In this document: positions 37,426 to 48,524 of the stretch, in pieces | Numbering within the stretch: position 1 is the stretch's first letter | Layout of the letters: every line of letters starts with the position of its first letter | Assembly: GCA_002900995.3 (NCBI GenBank) | Contig: CM035306.1 | Span: 2,693,848 to 2,757,847 of the forward strand | Direction of reading: 5' to 3' | DNA length: 64,000 nucleotides | Source of the DNA: Ganoderma boninense | Taxonomy: Eukaryota > Basidiomycota > Agaricomycetes > Polyporales > Polyporaceae | Made by a program: the position numbers and the translations under genes | The notes under the pieces: model-generated | Told to the model about the DNA's origin: nothing | Seen by the model: only the letters and a program-made list of their open reading frames with translations | The model's database searches: none

Positions 37426-38454
37426 ATGCACCGCGCCGCCCTTCGCGTCCCTCTCCGACGAGCAATCGCACCACAGAGGCGGAGCTTTGTCTCCACCGTC
37501 CTCTTGACAAAAGCATGGGAGAATGAAACTGTCGCTGAGCTGAGGAAGGAGGCCAAGAAGCGCGGGCTCACTTCGTACGTCGTCCTTTCTCTTCATACCT
37601 GTGCATCCAACTCACGCCTCCGTACTATACGAAGCAAGGGCAGCAAGGCTACTTTAATTGCACGCCTCCAGCAGGATGACCAGAAAAAGGTGTTTGCATC
37701 TGAGCCTGCTTCAGTAGCACCCCAGACACGTGCCGCATCCACCGTCTCCTCAGCTCCTGCCACCGAGTCGCCTACAGAAGTCCCTGGCATTCCTTTCAAT
37801 GCGGAACCGGCCCATCCCAAGTATCTCATGGATGTCAAGATCCCCGTCTATTCTCAAGTCGAACCTGAAGCACCTGTCCCGATCGTACGCTTTTTTTGCC
37901 CTGTCGCGTAGGCGTCGGCCCTCTAACCCGAATGCACGTGTTAGCCGTTCGTCCCCGACCTCTGGGAGTCTTCCAAGCTGAGGCACGAGTCTGCACCCCC
38001 CGCACCTGAGCCTTCGACTGGTCCTAAGCTCGTCGTTGTCGGTGGCGAGGCACTCCTCTCGAGTGGTGCTCCCTCGTACGACGTCTACAGCCCGACTACG
38101 GCTTCCTCGTCCGTCCCTACCTTGTCACAGGCTCGCCCTGAGCCGAAGACAGAACTCGGAAAACTCCTGGCGGGCATGGCGGACGACCTGGGTATCCCCC
38201 CCACCCTCACATTGACCCGCCCCGACCAGCAGTATGACGTAGCGGCGAAGACGGAGACACCTAGCGGCCAGCAGAACAGGTACTCGCGGACGCTTGATGG
38301 GGACGAGAAGACGGGCTTGTATGTCCTCCTGGGTATTTTTGCGGGCTCTTGGTTTGCTGGGAGTGCTCTCGCACCCGCCTCCGAGTGGGTGCACAAGCCG
38401 GAGAAGGCGACGGATGGAGTGGAGAGCTTGGATAAGGCGGGCGAGAAACACTAG
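37426..38454 (+). CDS. Mitochondrial SAP-domain protein with C-terminal membrane anchor
   Basis: Three exons: 37426-37574, 37635-37884 and 37945-38454. The N-terminus is an Arg-rich presequence (MHRAALRVPLRRAIAPQRRS). A SAP-like helix-extended loop-helix follows at about residues 30-65 (ENETVAELRKEAKKRGLTSK, then GSKATLIARLQQDD), split by intron 1. A Pro/Ala/Ser-rich middle carries VPDLWESSKLRHES and KLVVVGGEALLSSGAPS. Near the C-terminus is one hydrophobic span (TGLYVLLGIFAGSWFAGSAL) and a short charged tail. The layout suggests an inner-membrane protein with its SAP part in the matrix, where SAP domains can bind nucleic acid. Role unknown; membrane side is inference. Confidence 0.8.
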
Positions 38455-38696
38455 ATGGTCGTCAGATAGACTGGACATACAGATACTAGTAAATACGCGT
38501 CGCTCACCACATCATTATTCTAATGTGCCCATGCCTGTCTTACAATCAACGGCGTCCTTTTCAGTCGTACCTTCGCCGGATTCGAGTACTTGAGTTGCGA
38601 GGCGCGTCGAGTGCGGACCGCGCGCCACGATTACGCCTGGACATGACGGCTCCCGCCATTTGTCTCTTACCCCTCCACTGACTATCAGGGACTGCC

Positions 38697-39269
38697 ATGC
38701 TCAGGCTCTCTCGGGCATCCACTTCAGCTCTCAGACATCATGCTCGGTCACTTCATGCATCACTAGCCCGGCAACACCTCGTTGGTCCTCCGGACCCGGT
38801 GTCCCATCTGCGTCCCGTGATTTACGACGACGCTCCTCCCCCTCCACCGCAAACTCGGCATCCTTATTCACTCAAGGAGTTCACGGGGGACACTCGAGAG
38901 TACCAGTGGAAGATGCAGAGGCAGGAGCTTGACGCGTACAATCATCAGTTTTGGAAGGAGGTGCGCGGACTGCTTGTGAATAAGCCTCCTCGTTTGCTCA
39001 CTACCAAGGTCGCCCAACCCCCTCTGAAGAGCAACACCCGCTTCTATGCTGCAAAGGGAGCAGTTCTTCAAAGTCTGCCAGAAGAGACTACGCCGGAGCA
39101 GCGCGAAGTCGCGCTTTCCGAGTTCTACCGTCATTGGGTCGCTCAGGAGCGCAAACGGTTGGATGGCTATGGCGAGGAATGGCGGCGACGGAATTGGGCG
39201 GCGATCTCTCTGGGGGCTCGCGTACAGTACGAGAAGTTCGTGTCTCGTATCATGCATCCATTCAGGTGA
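38697..39269 (+). CDS. COA8: COA8 / apoptogenic protein 1 family, mitochondrial complex IV assembly factor
   Basis: Single-exon gene of 190 aa. The presequence is LRLSRASTSALRHHARSLHA. The diagnostic block follows: LVGPPDPVSHLRPVIYDDAP, then EYQWKMQRQELDAYNHQFWK, matching the family's GPPDP-SNLRP and W-x-NHQFW signatures. The C-terminal helical part (VALSEFYRHWVAQERKRLDG, then YGEEWRRRNWAAISLGARVQ) also fits. In animals COA8 promotes cytochrome c oxidase biogenesis in the matrix; the fungal role is inferred. It follows the SAP protein by 240 bases in the same orientation. Start fixed by the presequence. Confidence 0.88.
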   Translation: MLRLSRASTSALRHHARSLHASLARQHLVGPPDPVSHLRPVIYDDAPPPPPQTRHPYSLKEFTGDTREYQWKMQRQELDAYNHQFWKEVRGLLVNKPPRLLTTKVAQPPLKSNTRFYAAKGAVLQSLPEETTPEQREVALSEFYRHWVAQERKRLDGYGEEWRRRNWAAISLGARVQYEKFVSRIMHPFR

Positions 39270-39432
39270 ACGTAAACACGATCTAGCCCACCTATTCCTA
39301 TCCCTCCTACGCGTTCAGGGGACTCGGACACAATCGGGGTGTTGCAGGAAGATGCAATGGCAAGACACGATCTACATTTGGGAAAGCACGACTACGGAGT
39401 CCGGAAACACACGGTGCGTATGTGTAGCAGTG

Positions 39433-42400
39433 TTATGGGCTGTCTGCGAGGCCAAGGTCCTGGTTCGCGATCTGCTCTACACTTTGGTAGATGCCCATCA
39501 AGTCGAGGTCCTCCAATGCCCTGCTGTCTCGCTCGTAGTCACGCGCGATGGCAAGGATATCGTCGGGGGACATGCCTGGCCAGCGGAGCGCAATTTCCTC
39601 CTGCGGAGGAATATCAAACGCCTCGTCGGGCGTGAGCTTGTACCCTTGCGGGCGGTAGCTTTTGTGCGCGATGGCCTGCAGTGCGGCGTAGAGAGCTGTA
39701 CTGCGGAGTCGCTCGTTCAGCTCTTGATCAGTCACCCCCGTTGTCTGGCGAATCATGTTCCAACTGTAGGACATAAGTTAGGCGAAAAGTGAACATGTGG
39801 CGATTAAGGGAATGGCTTACTCGTCGTGGACGAATATCCGTCGCCAAACGTTCTGGAACGCGTGTAGTCTTCGCTCGCTGGGGACGTTCTGCAATGAAAG
39901 ACGACGATAAAGCCGTGAACAAAGCAATAACCCTCCAGACATACCTCTCCGTGAGCTAGGAGATGAAGCGCGGTGGCGTAGTCTTCCACGCGATCGAAGT
40001 TGTCCTTCAGGGTAAGGACATCTGCCATGTCCTCAACAGACAAGGCCTTGCCTTGCAGGAGCAAGCGGACAAGGTACTTGAAAGCCTGTCGCTGGTGTCA
40101 ACAAGGCCCAACATCAATGCGATGAGGGTGTGGCCTCACATTGTAAAAGGCTCGACGATTGCCGAGATTCGTGGCCTTCTTTTGGGCGATGGTCTCGGCT
40201 TGCATTTCCAACGACTGTCGTTGACGAACAGAGGCAAGAGCCTTCTTCAGGTCCTCGACAACGGTATCGTGCACGCTGACGAAGTCTAAGCCGTCGTGGA
40301 AGCCTACAATAGAAACCTGTCAATAAAGCTCTATAGTTGCAATTGAATATCATGACGCACCGTCCAAAATGTCTTGACTGACGGAGGTTTCGCCTTCGTG
40401 CAGCTGTGCAAGGTGTGAAAGCTTGCCAATGCTGAGTATCACCTATGTAGAAGGTTCAATACCCACTGGTAAATCTCGAAAAGTCCGTACTCGCCTGCAT
40501 TGAGACAATATCTGATGCATGCCCCGCCTCCGACTGTAAAGCTTGGGATGCGGAGGCGTATCGACCGCGACCAAGGTCATGCAACCAGGAAATGCTAGGG
40601 TGCGGATGCTCAGCGAAGAAGAGATCCATGTACTCGACATAGTCGTGCTGCGCAAACATGGTGCGCAACTCGCCATGTTCGATGTACCACTGGTAAAGCT
40701 CTGTTGTGAACGCCTCCTTGAACCTCTCGATGTATGCTTTGATGCGTGCTGCATTGGGATTCTCCTGTGGAGGAAAAACCTTGCCTGTGTGGCACAAAGA
40801 CGCCAGGCTCCGGAAATCATGGTAGTCTTCCGCGAGCTTGAACGCGTCGTTCGCGAAGTCGTTTCGCCCTAATCATGCTTAGGTCTAGAATCATGCCATC
40901 TGTTTGCGTGAGGAAGACTCACGAAGAGTTTCCAGGATCTCCGGACGCAGCTGACGGAACCTCTCTTCAAGCTCAGACCGCTCCCTCTCCACTCCAGTTT
41001 GTTCTGCGGCGTTAGCACTACCCAACCAATCGAGTCGCTCTTGAATGCATCGGAACAACGTGGAGGCCAGCTCCGGTAGCTGAGACCTCGGCAATCTCTT
41101 GGCACCGATGTTCTCTGGGTCGTCACTACTGGCTTCCGCGAGCTGAGTGGTGAGACGGAATAGTTCTTGGACAATGTTAATGACGTTCGGTTGGCTTGTC
41201 CAGGGGTCGATCATAGGTTCATTTACTCCAATTCCATATACGCCCAAGTTGAAGACGCGATAGCTATGTGCAGACTGGAGCATTGTCTGTTCCGGGCGTT
41301 AATGGTGGAATAGGACGGCGATCTCGAGGTGAAACACACCAGAACAACTAGGTTCGCCTGGGGGATGACTTTGGCAGACTTCCCGTCCAGAGCCGATGTT
41401 GACTGGCGAACAAGCTCTGCGACCTGAGGAAGAAGTCCCCCAATATCTCGCACACGCAGTCTGAGGAACGCGCGAAGGCAGTCTTCGTGGTGGCCCTCGC
41501 CGATAGCGCCCATGTAGCGTTCCACAACTTCCTGGAGGAGACTACGAGAACGACCTGACCTGCGATGTAATGTTCGTCAAGGCAGATCTCTGAGTGGGAT
41601 AATCTCAACATCAACCAACCTCGGTAATTCATTTTGACGTAACCATAGTTGGTGAGCGGCATAGAGTTTTTCCGCATCTGTAGCCAACGTTTGACGACTC
41701 CGCTGGGACATCTACTCACAAGCGGTCAAGCACTTCTCGTGATAAGTCTGAAAAAAAAATACCTTGGTCAACGCCGAGTTGTCGTTGATGAACTTGATGA
41801 GAAAACTCAGGCGCTCCTTACGCCCTGTCATTTGAGCATGAAGGTCATGGTGAGCGCGTACCACCTCACGATCTAAGTTTGAAAGCCTCTGTGAGCACCA
41901 GCCATATCTGGTCTATAGATGGACATATACCTGACTCCAAGACCGCCTCGCTCAATTGCTCAGCACCAGCCATAAGTGCCTCTTCGTCGATTTCTGGTGG
42001 GAAACTGAAGTGTAACGGATTCTACAGAGAAAAAACTAGTCAAAGGTGCCCTGGGCGATCATCCAACTATGTACGCACTTCTGGTAGCGAGCCGTACAGA
42101 ATTGCCTTGCTCATGGTCGATTTGATCAAGTTAGCACGGCCGGTCCTGAAAGAAGTTAATCAACTCTGGAGCCATAACTTCACCAAAAACATACTCCGGA
42201 TGGAACTGGGCAACTTCATCGAGGTCAATGTCTGTCTTCATCATAGTCGCAGCGGTGAGGACGAGCAGTGAAGCCTCCTTTTCAACAACGCCAACGCCGA
42301 GAGTGCGGTCCGTTGATGATCTGAGTTCTAGTCGGTCCATATACTCGTTTTCTACAAAGGGTTCAGCTCAATAACAACTTTTGCATCATAATACGCTTAC

Positions 42401-44037
42401 CTTGTGCGCAGATTGTCACCGCGTCTCCAAACTGGATAGCAACTAGCTTCTCTGGTATCACGACCTGCAGCCTTGGATGTGTAGGTGCACCGGAACTGGA
42501 TGTCTGTGATGGATAAGTATCGACATATACAAAGGCTATTGAACGACCTACGCTTTGGTACGGTACAGGCTGCACTTTCAGAACCTGGAAAAGGCCAGGA
42601 AGATGTCTCATAGAGATGATAGCGTACACGCGACGAGGATGAGTTGCCGCTCCCATCGACCCATCGTCCTCTTGGCCGGCAAACGAAACGAGCAAAACCA
42701 AGTCGTTATCTCTGTGAGTTCAATAGCCAGTCAATGGAAGAATTAACTATTATGTCACGGATACGAACCCTTGCATCTTCAAGTCCAGCAGTTCTAAATC
42801 GAGCTCTGCGTCTTCTTTGGGTGCATTGGGGAACTGGTTCCAGAGGGCCTCTCGAGTCTGTTCTCCAATGTCTTCCTCCATGAGTAACTCCTCCCAACCT
42901 TCGATCGACATGTTCCATTGTTGCAACCTCGTGTCCACAAGAGCCCAGACAAGACGACCAGTGGCACCCCGTGCGAGATTGCAGGCTGCGACCGCGTTGA
43001 TATTCCCAGGTTGTGCTTGAAGTTCCTGAGCGGACCAGAAACCAGGGAGGAGGCGGGTTAATGACAGGGAGGATGACGGGCGGCTGAAGGCATGGTGCGA
43101 CAGGTGGTACTTCCCCCCGGAGGAGGTCACCGCCAACCGGAACAGCCGTCCAGCCGAAGATGAGATAATGAACGTTTGCGCCTGAAAGCAAGGGAGCATC
43201 ATCACTAGGTGGGAAGAAAGCGGCCGGACTGAACCACTCACGTCCGCGCGGATGAGACTCGTAACACATTCTCCCTCTTTCAAATCCAGATTCGACAGTG
43301 AATAGTTGTCACCCCCTGCTAAACCCATCCCAATGCTATCCCAGAACCGAACTTGACCAATCGTTGAGCTGATAATGAGTCCAGGTTCGCGCTGCGGGCC
43401 ATATGGAACAAGCGCATGGAACGGCGTAGACATTGGTGGGGGAAAGGGATGCATCGGGCAACTGAAGATGTAGCATGTTGGAGTACCGGTCAAGGCCTGG
43501 ACGATGGATGTTAGATTCGCAACATGCAGTAAATATCTAGAGGACAAACCTGACTGTACTTCCAGACGTAGCATGTGTTCAAGGATGCAACCACGGCAAA
43601 TCCAGTGATGGGGTCAATGTCTCCGGTGTAACCTTCGTTGAAGAAGTCTGCGAGAAAATCAGACAATAATGCTTCAAATCGAATCTTTCTGACGGACCTG
43701 CGTTGCGTAGTGCTTGCCTGACCTCAACTGGGAGCTGCGCGTAGAAGGATACGGTCATTTCCTTTGACCTGGAGAACACTGTATCCGTCCTTAGCCCTCG
43801 CTCGAATATCTCGGAGCCTTCCTCGTCCACATCCATTCCAGACCCCGACAACATAGAGTCATCGTCCCTCATGGGAACTAAGTGGTCCCCTCGTCGCGCG
43901 GGTGTAGAGAAGCGCGACTGTGGCTGAGTGCTTCCAGCGCGAAATCGCCTGTTCTGACCCTGTCTGGGTGGCGAAGGAGACATGCCGGCGGATGAATAGC
44001 GCGTCGTCCGCCGCGGGGCAGGGGAGAATGTCGCCAT
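39433..44037 (-). CDS. NUP133: Nucleoporin Nup133/Nup132, outer-ring (Y complex) subunit
   Basis: A scaffold nucleoporin of the Nup84/107 Y complex. Start at 44037 (MATFSPAPRRTTRYSSAGMS); the head is Ser/Arg-rich and disordered. An N-terminal seven-blade propeller follows: DIDPITGFAVVASLNTCYVW, IISSTIGQVRFWDSIGMG, FIISSSAGRLFRLAV, GRLVWALVDTRLQQWNMSIE, DNDLVLLVSFAGQEDDG. The C-terminal two-thirds is an alpha-helical stack with segments such as EHGELRTMFAQHDYVEYMDL, PHPSISWLHDLGRGRYASAS and ALQAIAHKSYRPQGYKLTPD, ending EQIANQDLGLADSP. The protein is well over 1100 aa, spread over many short exons, the usual family length. Identity rests on propeller plus the ISWLHDLGRG-YASAS block. Head to head with the PRCC gene. 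Confidence 0.88.
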
Positions 44038-44204
44038 GGTTCGTGTTTGTGCGCGCCACCGGAGACGATGAGGAGAAAGCAGAGGTGCGGAGAACAAGAG
44101 CGCAAAACCGTTGACGCGTGCGAGGCGCGTCTTGCTCGTTGCCTCAACCACGCTCGGACACTGCCGAACCACCTCCCCCAGCACCCTCACCACTCCCCTG
44201 CGTC
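44038..44204. promoter_or_regulatory. Shared 167-bp bidirectional promoter of NUP133 and the PRCC gene
   Basis: Two divergent ATGs are 167 bases apart. The segment is GC-rich with no TATA box; a CT-rich stretch lies on the PRCC side near 44170-44200. Confidence 0.45.
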
Positions 44205-45620
44205 ATGCTTGGCGTCGAAGGCTATGGCAGCGACAGCGATGTCGGAAGCGACAACGAGGATGTTCAGTCGACTGCTCCACCGTTGAAAGGCTCGTCTCTG
44301 ACTAGCCAGCTCCCCGCCCCCGCGAAGAAATCTAGCTTTTCTCTCCCTCCACCCTCCGGAGCATCGTCTTCGTCTAGTTTGTCTCTACCTCCGCCGAAAA
44401 CGAAGAAAGTCAAGAAGATCGCTATTGGACTTCCAAGTCTGTCCAGAAATGTCGATGAGGCCACCTCCGATGATGACGAACGACCCGCTGCGAAGAAGCC
44501 CCGATTAGAGTCTGGGGCTGGCTCGTCTGCCTTGCTCTCGATGCTTCCTGCTCCCAAAAACAAGGCTCCTGTACCACCTGCCCTGGAACGAGTGCTTGGT
44601 GGAGGACGCGGGCCTGGTCTGGTCTTCAAGACCGCTCCTAGCCAGCCAAACCGGGTGACGACCGTGGAGGATGCGGACGAGGATGAGGATGGTCCCCGGC
44701 CCACTGATACCCTCGATTCATCCTATTCTGCCATCCTGGAGAAGAGGGATGATGCGAAACCTCCATCTCTACCATTCATGCCCATCTCGGTCAAACGGGG
44801 GAAGGCGAATGTCTCCGTAGAGGAGAAGAATCCTGTGCCCCTCTCGCGTCCCAGTGTATCATCAGCTCCAACTCTGGATTTCTTCTCCCTCGGTGCGTCG
44901 AATGCATTGATGCTTTGCTATGCCAATTGAACGAAACAACACAAAAGGGTCATCATCTTCATCTCAAGCCAGTTCCTCCAGGTCGTTCCCCCCATCCGTC
45001 CCATCGTCGGCCCCAGGGCTTTCATCTTTCACTGCTGCGCCCACAATTAAAGATTTCAAGCCCCCAGAACCCACACCCGATGACCCCTACCCTGGATATT
45101 ATATGCTCCCATCCGGTCAGTGGGCTGCTCATGATGCCGCGTATTACAAGAAGTTCTATGACAAGTGGAGGAAGGAGTACGACGCACACGTCAGGGCGTT
45201 GGAGAAGGGCACAATCAAGGGGTTCGAAGGTGCGGAGGAGCAGGCAGAGGAGGTGAACGCGTTGAGGGAGATGGAGAAGGCGAAGCAGGACATCCAGGAG
45301 CGGGAGGAAAGGAAGGCGCTCACCACAGGTTCAGCGGAGGTGGCCGCGGCCCCCAAGATGAACATCAAGGTGCAGTGGTCCCCGCATGACTTGGAAACTG
45401 TACTGACCTTTGGTAGGGTGCTGCGCTTGGAGGACGAGCACGCACAAGGCATCAGCTTTCGACCTTGCTCACGGAGGCGTATCAGAACAGGGAAGCATTG
45501 GAAGAGAAGATTGCCCAAGGCAGGCGGAATCGCAAAGAGGCTGGGAACAAATACGGTGAGCAATGGTTTCCAATATTCCTCTGACGTCGTCGTTCATGGT
45601 CTTGGCCTCAAGGTTTCTAA
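44205..45620 (+). CDS. PRCC-domain protein (mitotic checkpoint / splicing-associated)
   Basis: Starts MLGVEGYGSDSDVGSDNEDV, as in the PRCC family. A long disordered Ser/Pro/Lys region follows (SLSLPPPKTKKVKKIAIGLP, SLPFMPISVKRGKANVSVEE). The conserved C-terminal part begins IKDFKPPEPTPDDPYPGYYM, LPSGQWAAHDAAYYKKFYDK, then a helical region EEQAEEVNALREMEKAKQDI. After an intron at about 45370-45417 comes the hallmark end RTRHQLSTLLTEAYQNREAL with RRNRKEAGNKYG. A final intron (45556-45612) leads to an 8-nt coding exon, giving the family's KYGF end. Human PRCC binds MAD2B and pre-mRNA splicing factors; the fungal role is inferred. Complete. Confidence 0.85.
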
Positions 45621-45798
45621 ACTACTTCCGATTGATCGCAATTCCCGCGTGTTGTACATAGTTACTCATAGCACACACTGGAGTTTCCCCAACCCGGCCC
45701 ATATATTCCGGACAGCATTCGACATATTAAAACATATCTATGTAATACATGTGTAGAATATGCAACAGATAGTGCAATGTCTCGTAGGTCGGTACAAC

Positions 45799-46459
45799 CT
45801 ACTTCTGACTCGATGAGTACTCTGCGAGGTCGTGAGTTTGATATCATACGCGAACTGAAACATTGTAAATACATACTCGTCACAGACTTCGTGCCTTCAG
45901 AGATGGCGTGCTTTGCCAGCTCGCCCGGAAGAATGAGTCGCACAGCGGTCTGGATCTCCCTTGAGGAGATCGTCGACTTCTTGGAGTATTGCGAGAGCTC
46001 TGCATCGGTCGCGTTGAGAACAGGATAGGTCTTGAACAATATAAGGCAACTTACTGGAAGCCTCAGTCGCAATGCGCTCGAAGATGTCGTTGACGAAGGA
46101 GTTGAGGATGGCCATCGCCTTGTTCGAAATACCCGTGTCAGGGTGCACCTGCTTGAGCACTACAACCGGTAGGGGGACGTCAGTCACCCGTGTTCGGCAC
46201 ACTCCGAACATAACACGCACCCTTGTACACATACGAGCTCCAGGTTTCCTTGCGGACCTTCTTGCGCTTCTTCTTCTCGCCGTCGGCGCCAGCAGACGCG
46301 GTAGATTTGGCGGCCTTTGCCTTTGACTCGGCCTTAACAGGAGCCTTTTGAGCCGTAGAGGCGGGGGCCTTGGATGCAGAGGAAGCAGGCTGTAGAAGAC
46401 GCGTCTCAGTACTGAAAAGTCCTTGTGGCTCAACCAGGCTGGCACACCTTGGGGGCCAT
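45799..46459 (-). CDS. HTB1: Histone H2B
   Basis: Core histone pairing with H2A. Five exons with checked phases: 46448-46459 (MAPK), 46221-46389, 46055-46159, 45877-45999 and 45799-45821; 143 aa. The tail is Lys/Ala/Ser-rich ([20 protein letters not shown]). The fold reads [100 protein letters not shown]. All parts of the histone fold and the ubiquitin-site region near the C-terminus are intact. KLSQYSKK differs from the common KLAxYNKK. No H2A gene lies next to it in this window. Four introns in a core histone fit basidiomycetes. Confidence 0.95.
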
Positions 46460-47153
46460 TTGGGATGTAGTCTGCGATTTTGAATCAACACATTGCTCGG
46501 TATTTAGGCTTCACTACTCGGTACACACCTTGAATGGGTGGAAGGTTGGGTGGTGAGGTGGTGGAAGGAGGGAAAGGGACTTGGGCGAGCGATGGACCCG
46601 CGTCGAGGACTTTAAAGGTGTCAACAAAGTCACGTGGAGAACGCGTTTGTTGACTGCCACAAGCGCGTCGCGCGTTAGCGCCCGATGAGTGGCGGTCGCG
46701 CTCGGTCGCGCTGGTGGCTGTCGATCTTGATCGCGATCGTGCATTCTCTTTTGCACGCCAGTCTCTCTCTACTGGCGTCGGTATCCTTGCATTGTCTTCT
46801 CCCACACAACAGTCCATCTCGCGGAGGCTCGGAGCGAGAAAGGAGCCGCAGCACCGGCGTCCGGTCGTCCTTCTTGGCACGCGGAGGCTGCTCTCGAGGT
46901 AACTTTGCATGTCTCCCTACGCAACTGAAAATACTCAGACATCACGGAGCAGCAGTCCTCTGTGAATACAGTGTCTCCATACCTGTCATATGAGATGATC
47001 CAGCCCAGTGCGTCATTGACATGTACATTGTGTCCACCTTACCCTTACAGCTTACAGTTCCGAGTGGCCGGCGCACGGTGGTTTGGTTTCGAGCAACGTC
47101 ACTGATTGCCACGATTACCCTCGAAAACAAACATCCTTGACCGGACAAAGCCA
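46460..47153. other. Histone H2B promoter region and HTD2 3' flank
   Basis: On the H2B strand a TTTAAAG box at about 46608-46617 lies about 155 nt before the ATG and is a candidate TATA element. No other coding exon is recognised. A plus-strand frame at 46685 opening MSGGRARSRWW is not H2A. Confidence 0.45.
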
Positions 47154-48524
47154 TTATGCACCACCCAAGGTGATTTTTCCGACCATGCCGACCACCTGGC
47201 GACCGCTCTCAGGTTCCTCGACCTCCGCCCACACGCGTATCGTGTCCTTGTCTTCTTGTGCACCGTTGATGCTGACTACCCGATTCACCGCGATTGGATT
47301 CACCGCACGATATTCAAACGTCTTGAAACCCCTCCCAGGAACTTGAAGTGCGGTGGTGTCCAACAGCATCAATGCCGTTAACGGTCCGTGGACGAGTCTC
47401 TCTTCGACCACATGGTCAGCGTCCAATCGTAACCGACAACCCAGCAAACCTACCCGGATATCCCTCGGACTTCCGTGCGTAATCTCTATCGAGGTGGATG
47501 TAGTGCCCATTGAAGGTGAGTGCAGAGAATCGGAAGAGCATCGTCGGCGTCGGCAAGTACTCGAACATGAAATCGGGCCTGGGCAACCCTTTCACTGCAT
47601 GCGCGATCCATCGAAGTCAGTCGCACGAACATTCGCCTATTCCCGTCATGCTGCCCTCGGTCCTCGGACCACTGAATGCTCTCACCTTCCTTCGGCTCCC
47701 TCCTGTTGCCTGCCATGGCCAGGTACACATGCGATCTTTCCTCTTCGATGCACGCCTCTCCGCCACCATGTTTCCTGTATTCGATCTTCTGTTTCACGAA
47801 GACCATTGGCGCCCCTGTTTCGCCCGCGCCGAAACCCTTCCTCTGCACGGACGCAATCGAGCAGACCGCCTCCACCCTGTCACCGACGTGCAGCGGCGAT
47901 TTCCATTCCATGCGGCCGCCCGCCCACATGCGGCGCGTGAACGGCTTCGGCGGGCTGAAGTCAATGTCGGTGCCGTCCCAGCGCAGGGACTTCTCCGGGC
48001 TCCGGGGATGGAAGAATGCGAGGTGGTGCCCGTACCCAAGGGCGTCGCCCTCCCACGGCGGGGCGTATCCTGGCAGGGGCCCACGCGTCCCGTCGCGAGT
48101 AGGAAGGGTGACGTATAGATCAGCGAGATGCTCAGGGTGGAGGGTGTCCTGGAGCACCAATCGTTTTTCGGCGGTGATCCAGCGGTCGAGGGTGGCGACG
48201 TCTTCGGGCGTGAGAGGCGAAAGGGCTCTGGAATCCGAAGACGAATGGTGGTGGCGTCGCGGATAGATGTCCCGGTGCGCGACGCCACCACGGCATATGG
48301 ATGCGATGGCGGCGCTGGGAGTGCGGCGGCTTGAAGCTGGGGAAGCCGTATGTTAGCGCGGATGCTGGTTGGTTGGTTCCGACTGAGAACGCAAGGCATC
48401 GCAGCCCCGAATCACGCAGCGACTGCATCGGAGACTGCATCGGAGAGGGACGTTCGATGTATGTAGCCAAGGATAGATGGCACTTACCATGCACAACCGT
48501 GTAGGAAAGATGCCGTGGCAGCAT
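47154..48524 (-). CDS. HTD2: Mitochondrial 3-hydroxyacyl-thioester dehydratase (HTD2)
   Basis: Dehydratase of mitochondrial type II fatty acid synthesis, needed for lipoic acid. A short first exon starting at 48524 (MLPRHLSYTVVH) plus exon 2 (SSRRTPSAAIASICR) builds an Arg/Ser-rich presequence; without the intron no in-frame ATG exists. Then PLTPEDVATLDRWITAEKRL, LPGYAPPWEGDALGYGHHLA, FFHPRSPEKSLRWDGTDIDF and the N-terminal hotdog FTRRMWAGGRMEWKSPLHVG. The C-terminal hotdog has FEYLPTPTMLFRFSALTFNG, HYIHLDRDYARKSEGYP and RLVHGPLTALMLLDTTALQV, typical of Htd2, ending VGMVGKITLGGA. Three or four introns. Complete; identity is firm from FTRRMWAGG and FNGHYIHLD. Confidence 0.9.

Noticed and set aside
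46685..46993. Frame opening MSGG upstream of H2B, resembling the start of H2A
   Set aside because: Everything after the fourth residue differs from H2A and it contains no histone fold.
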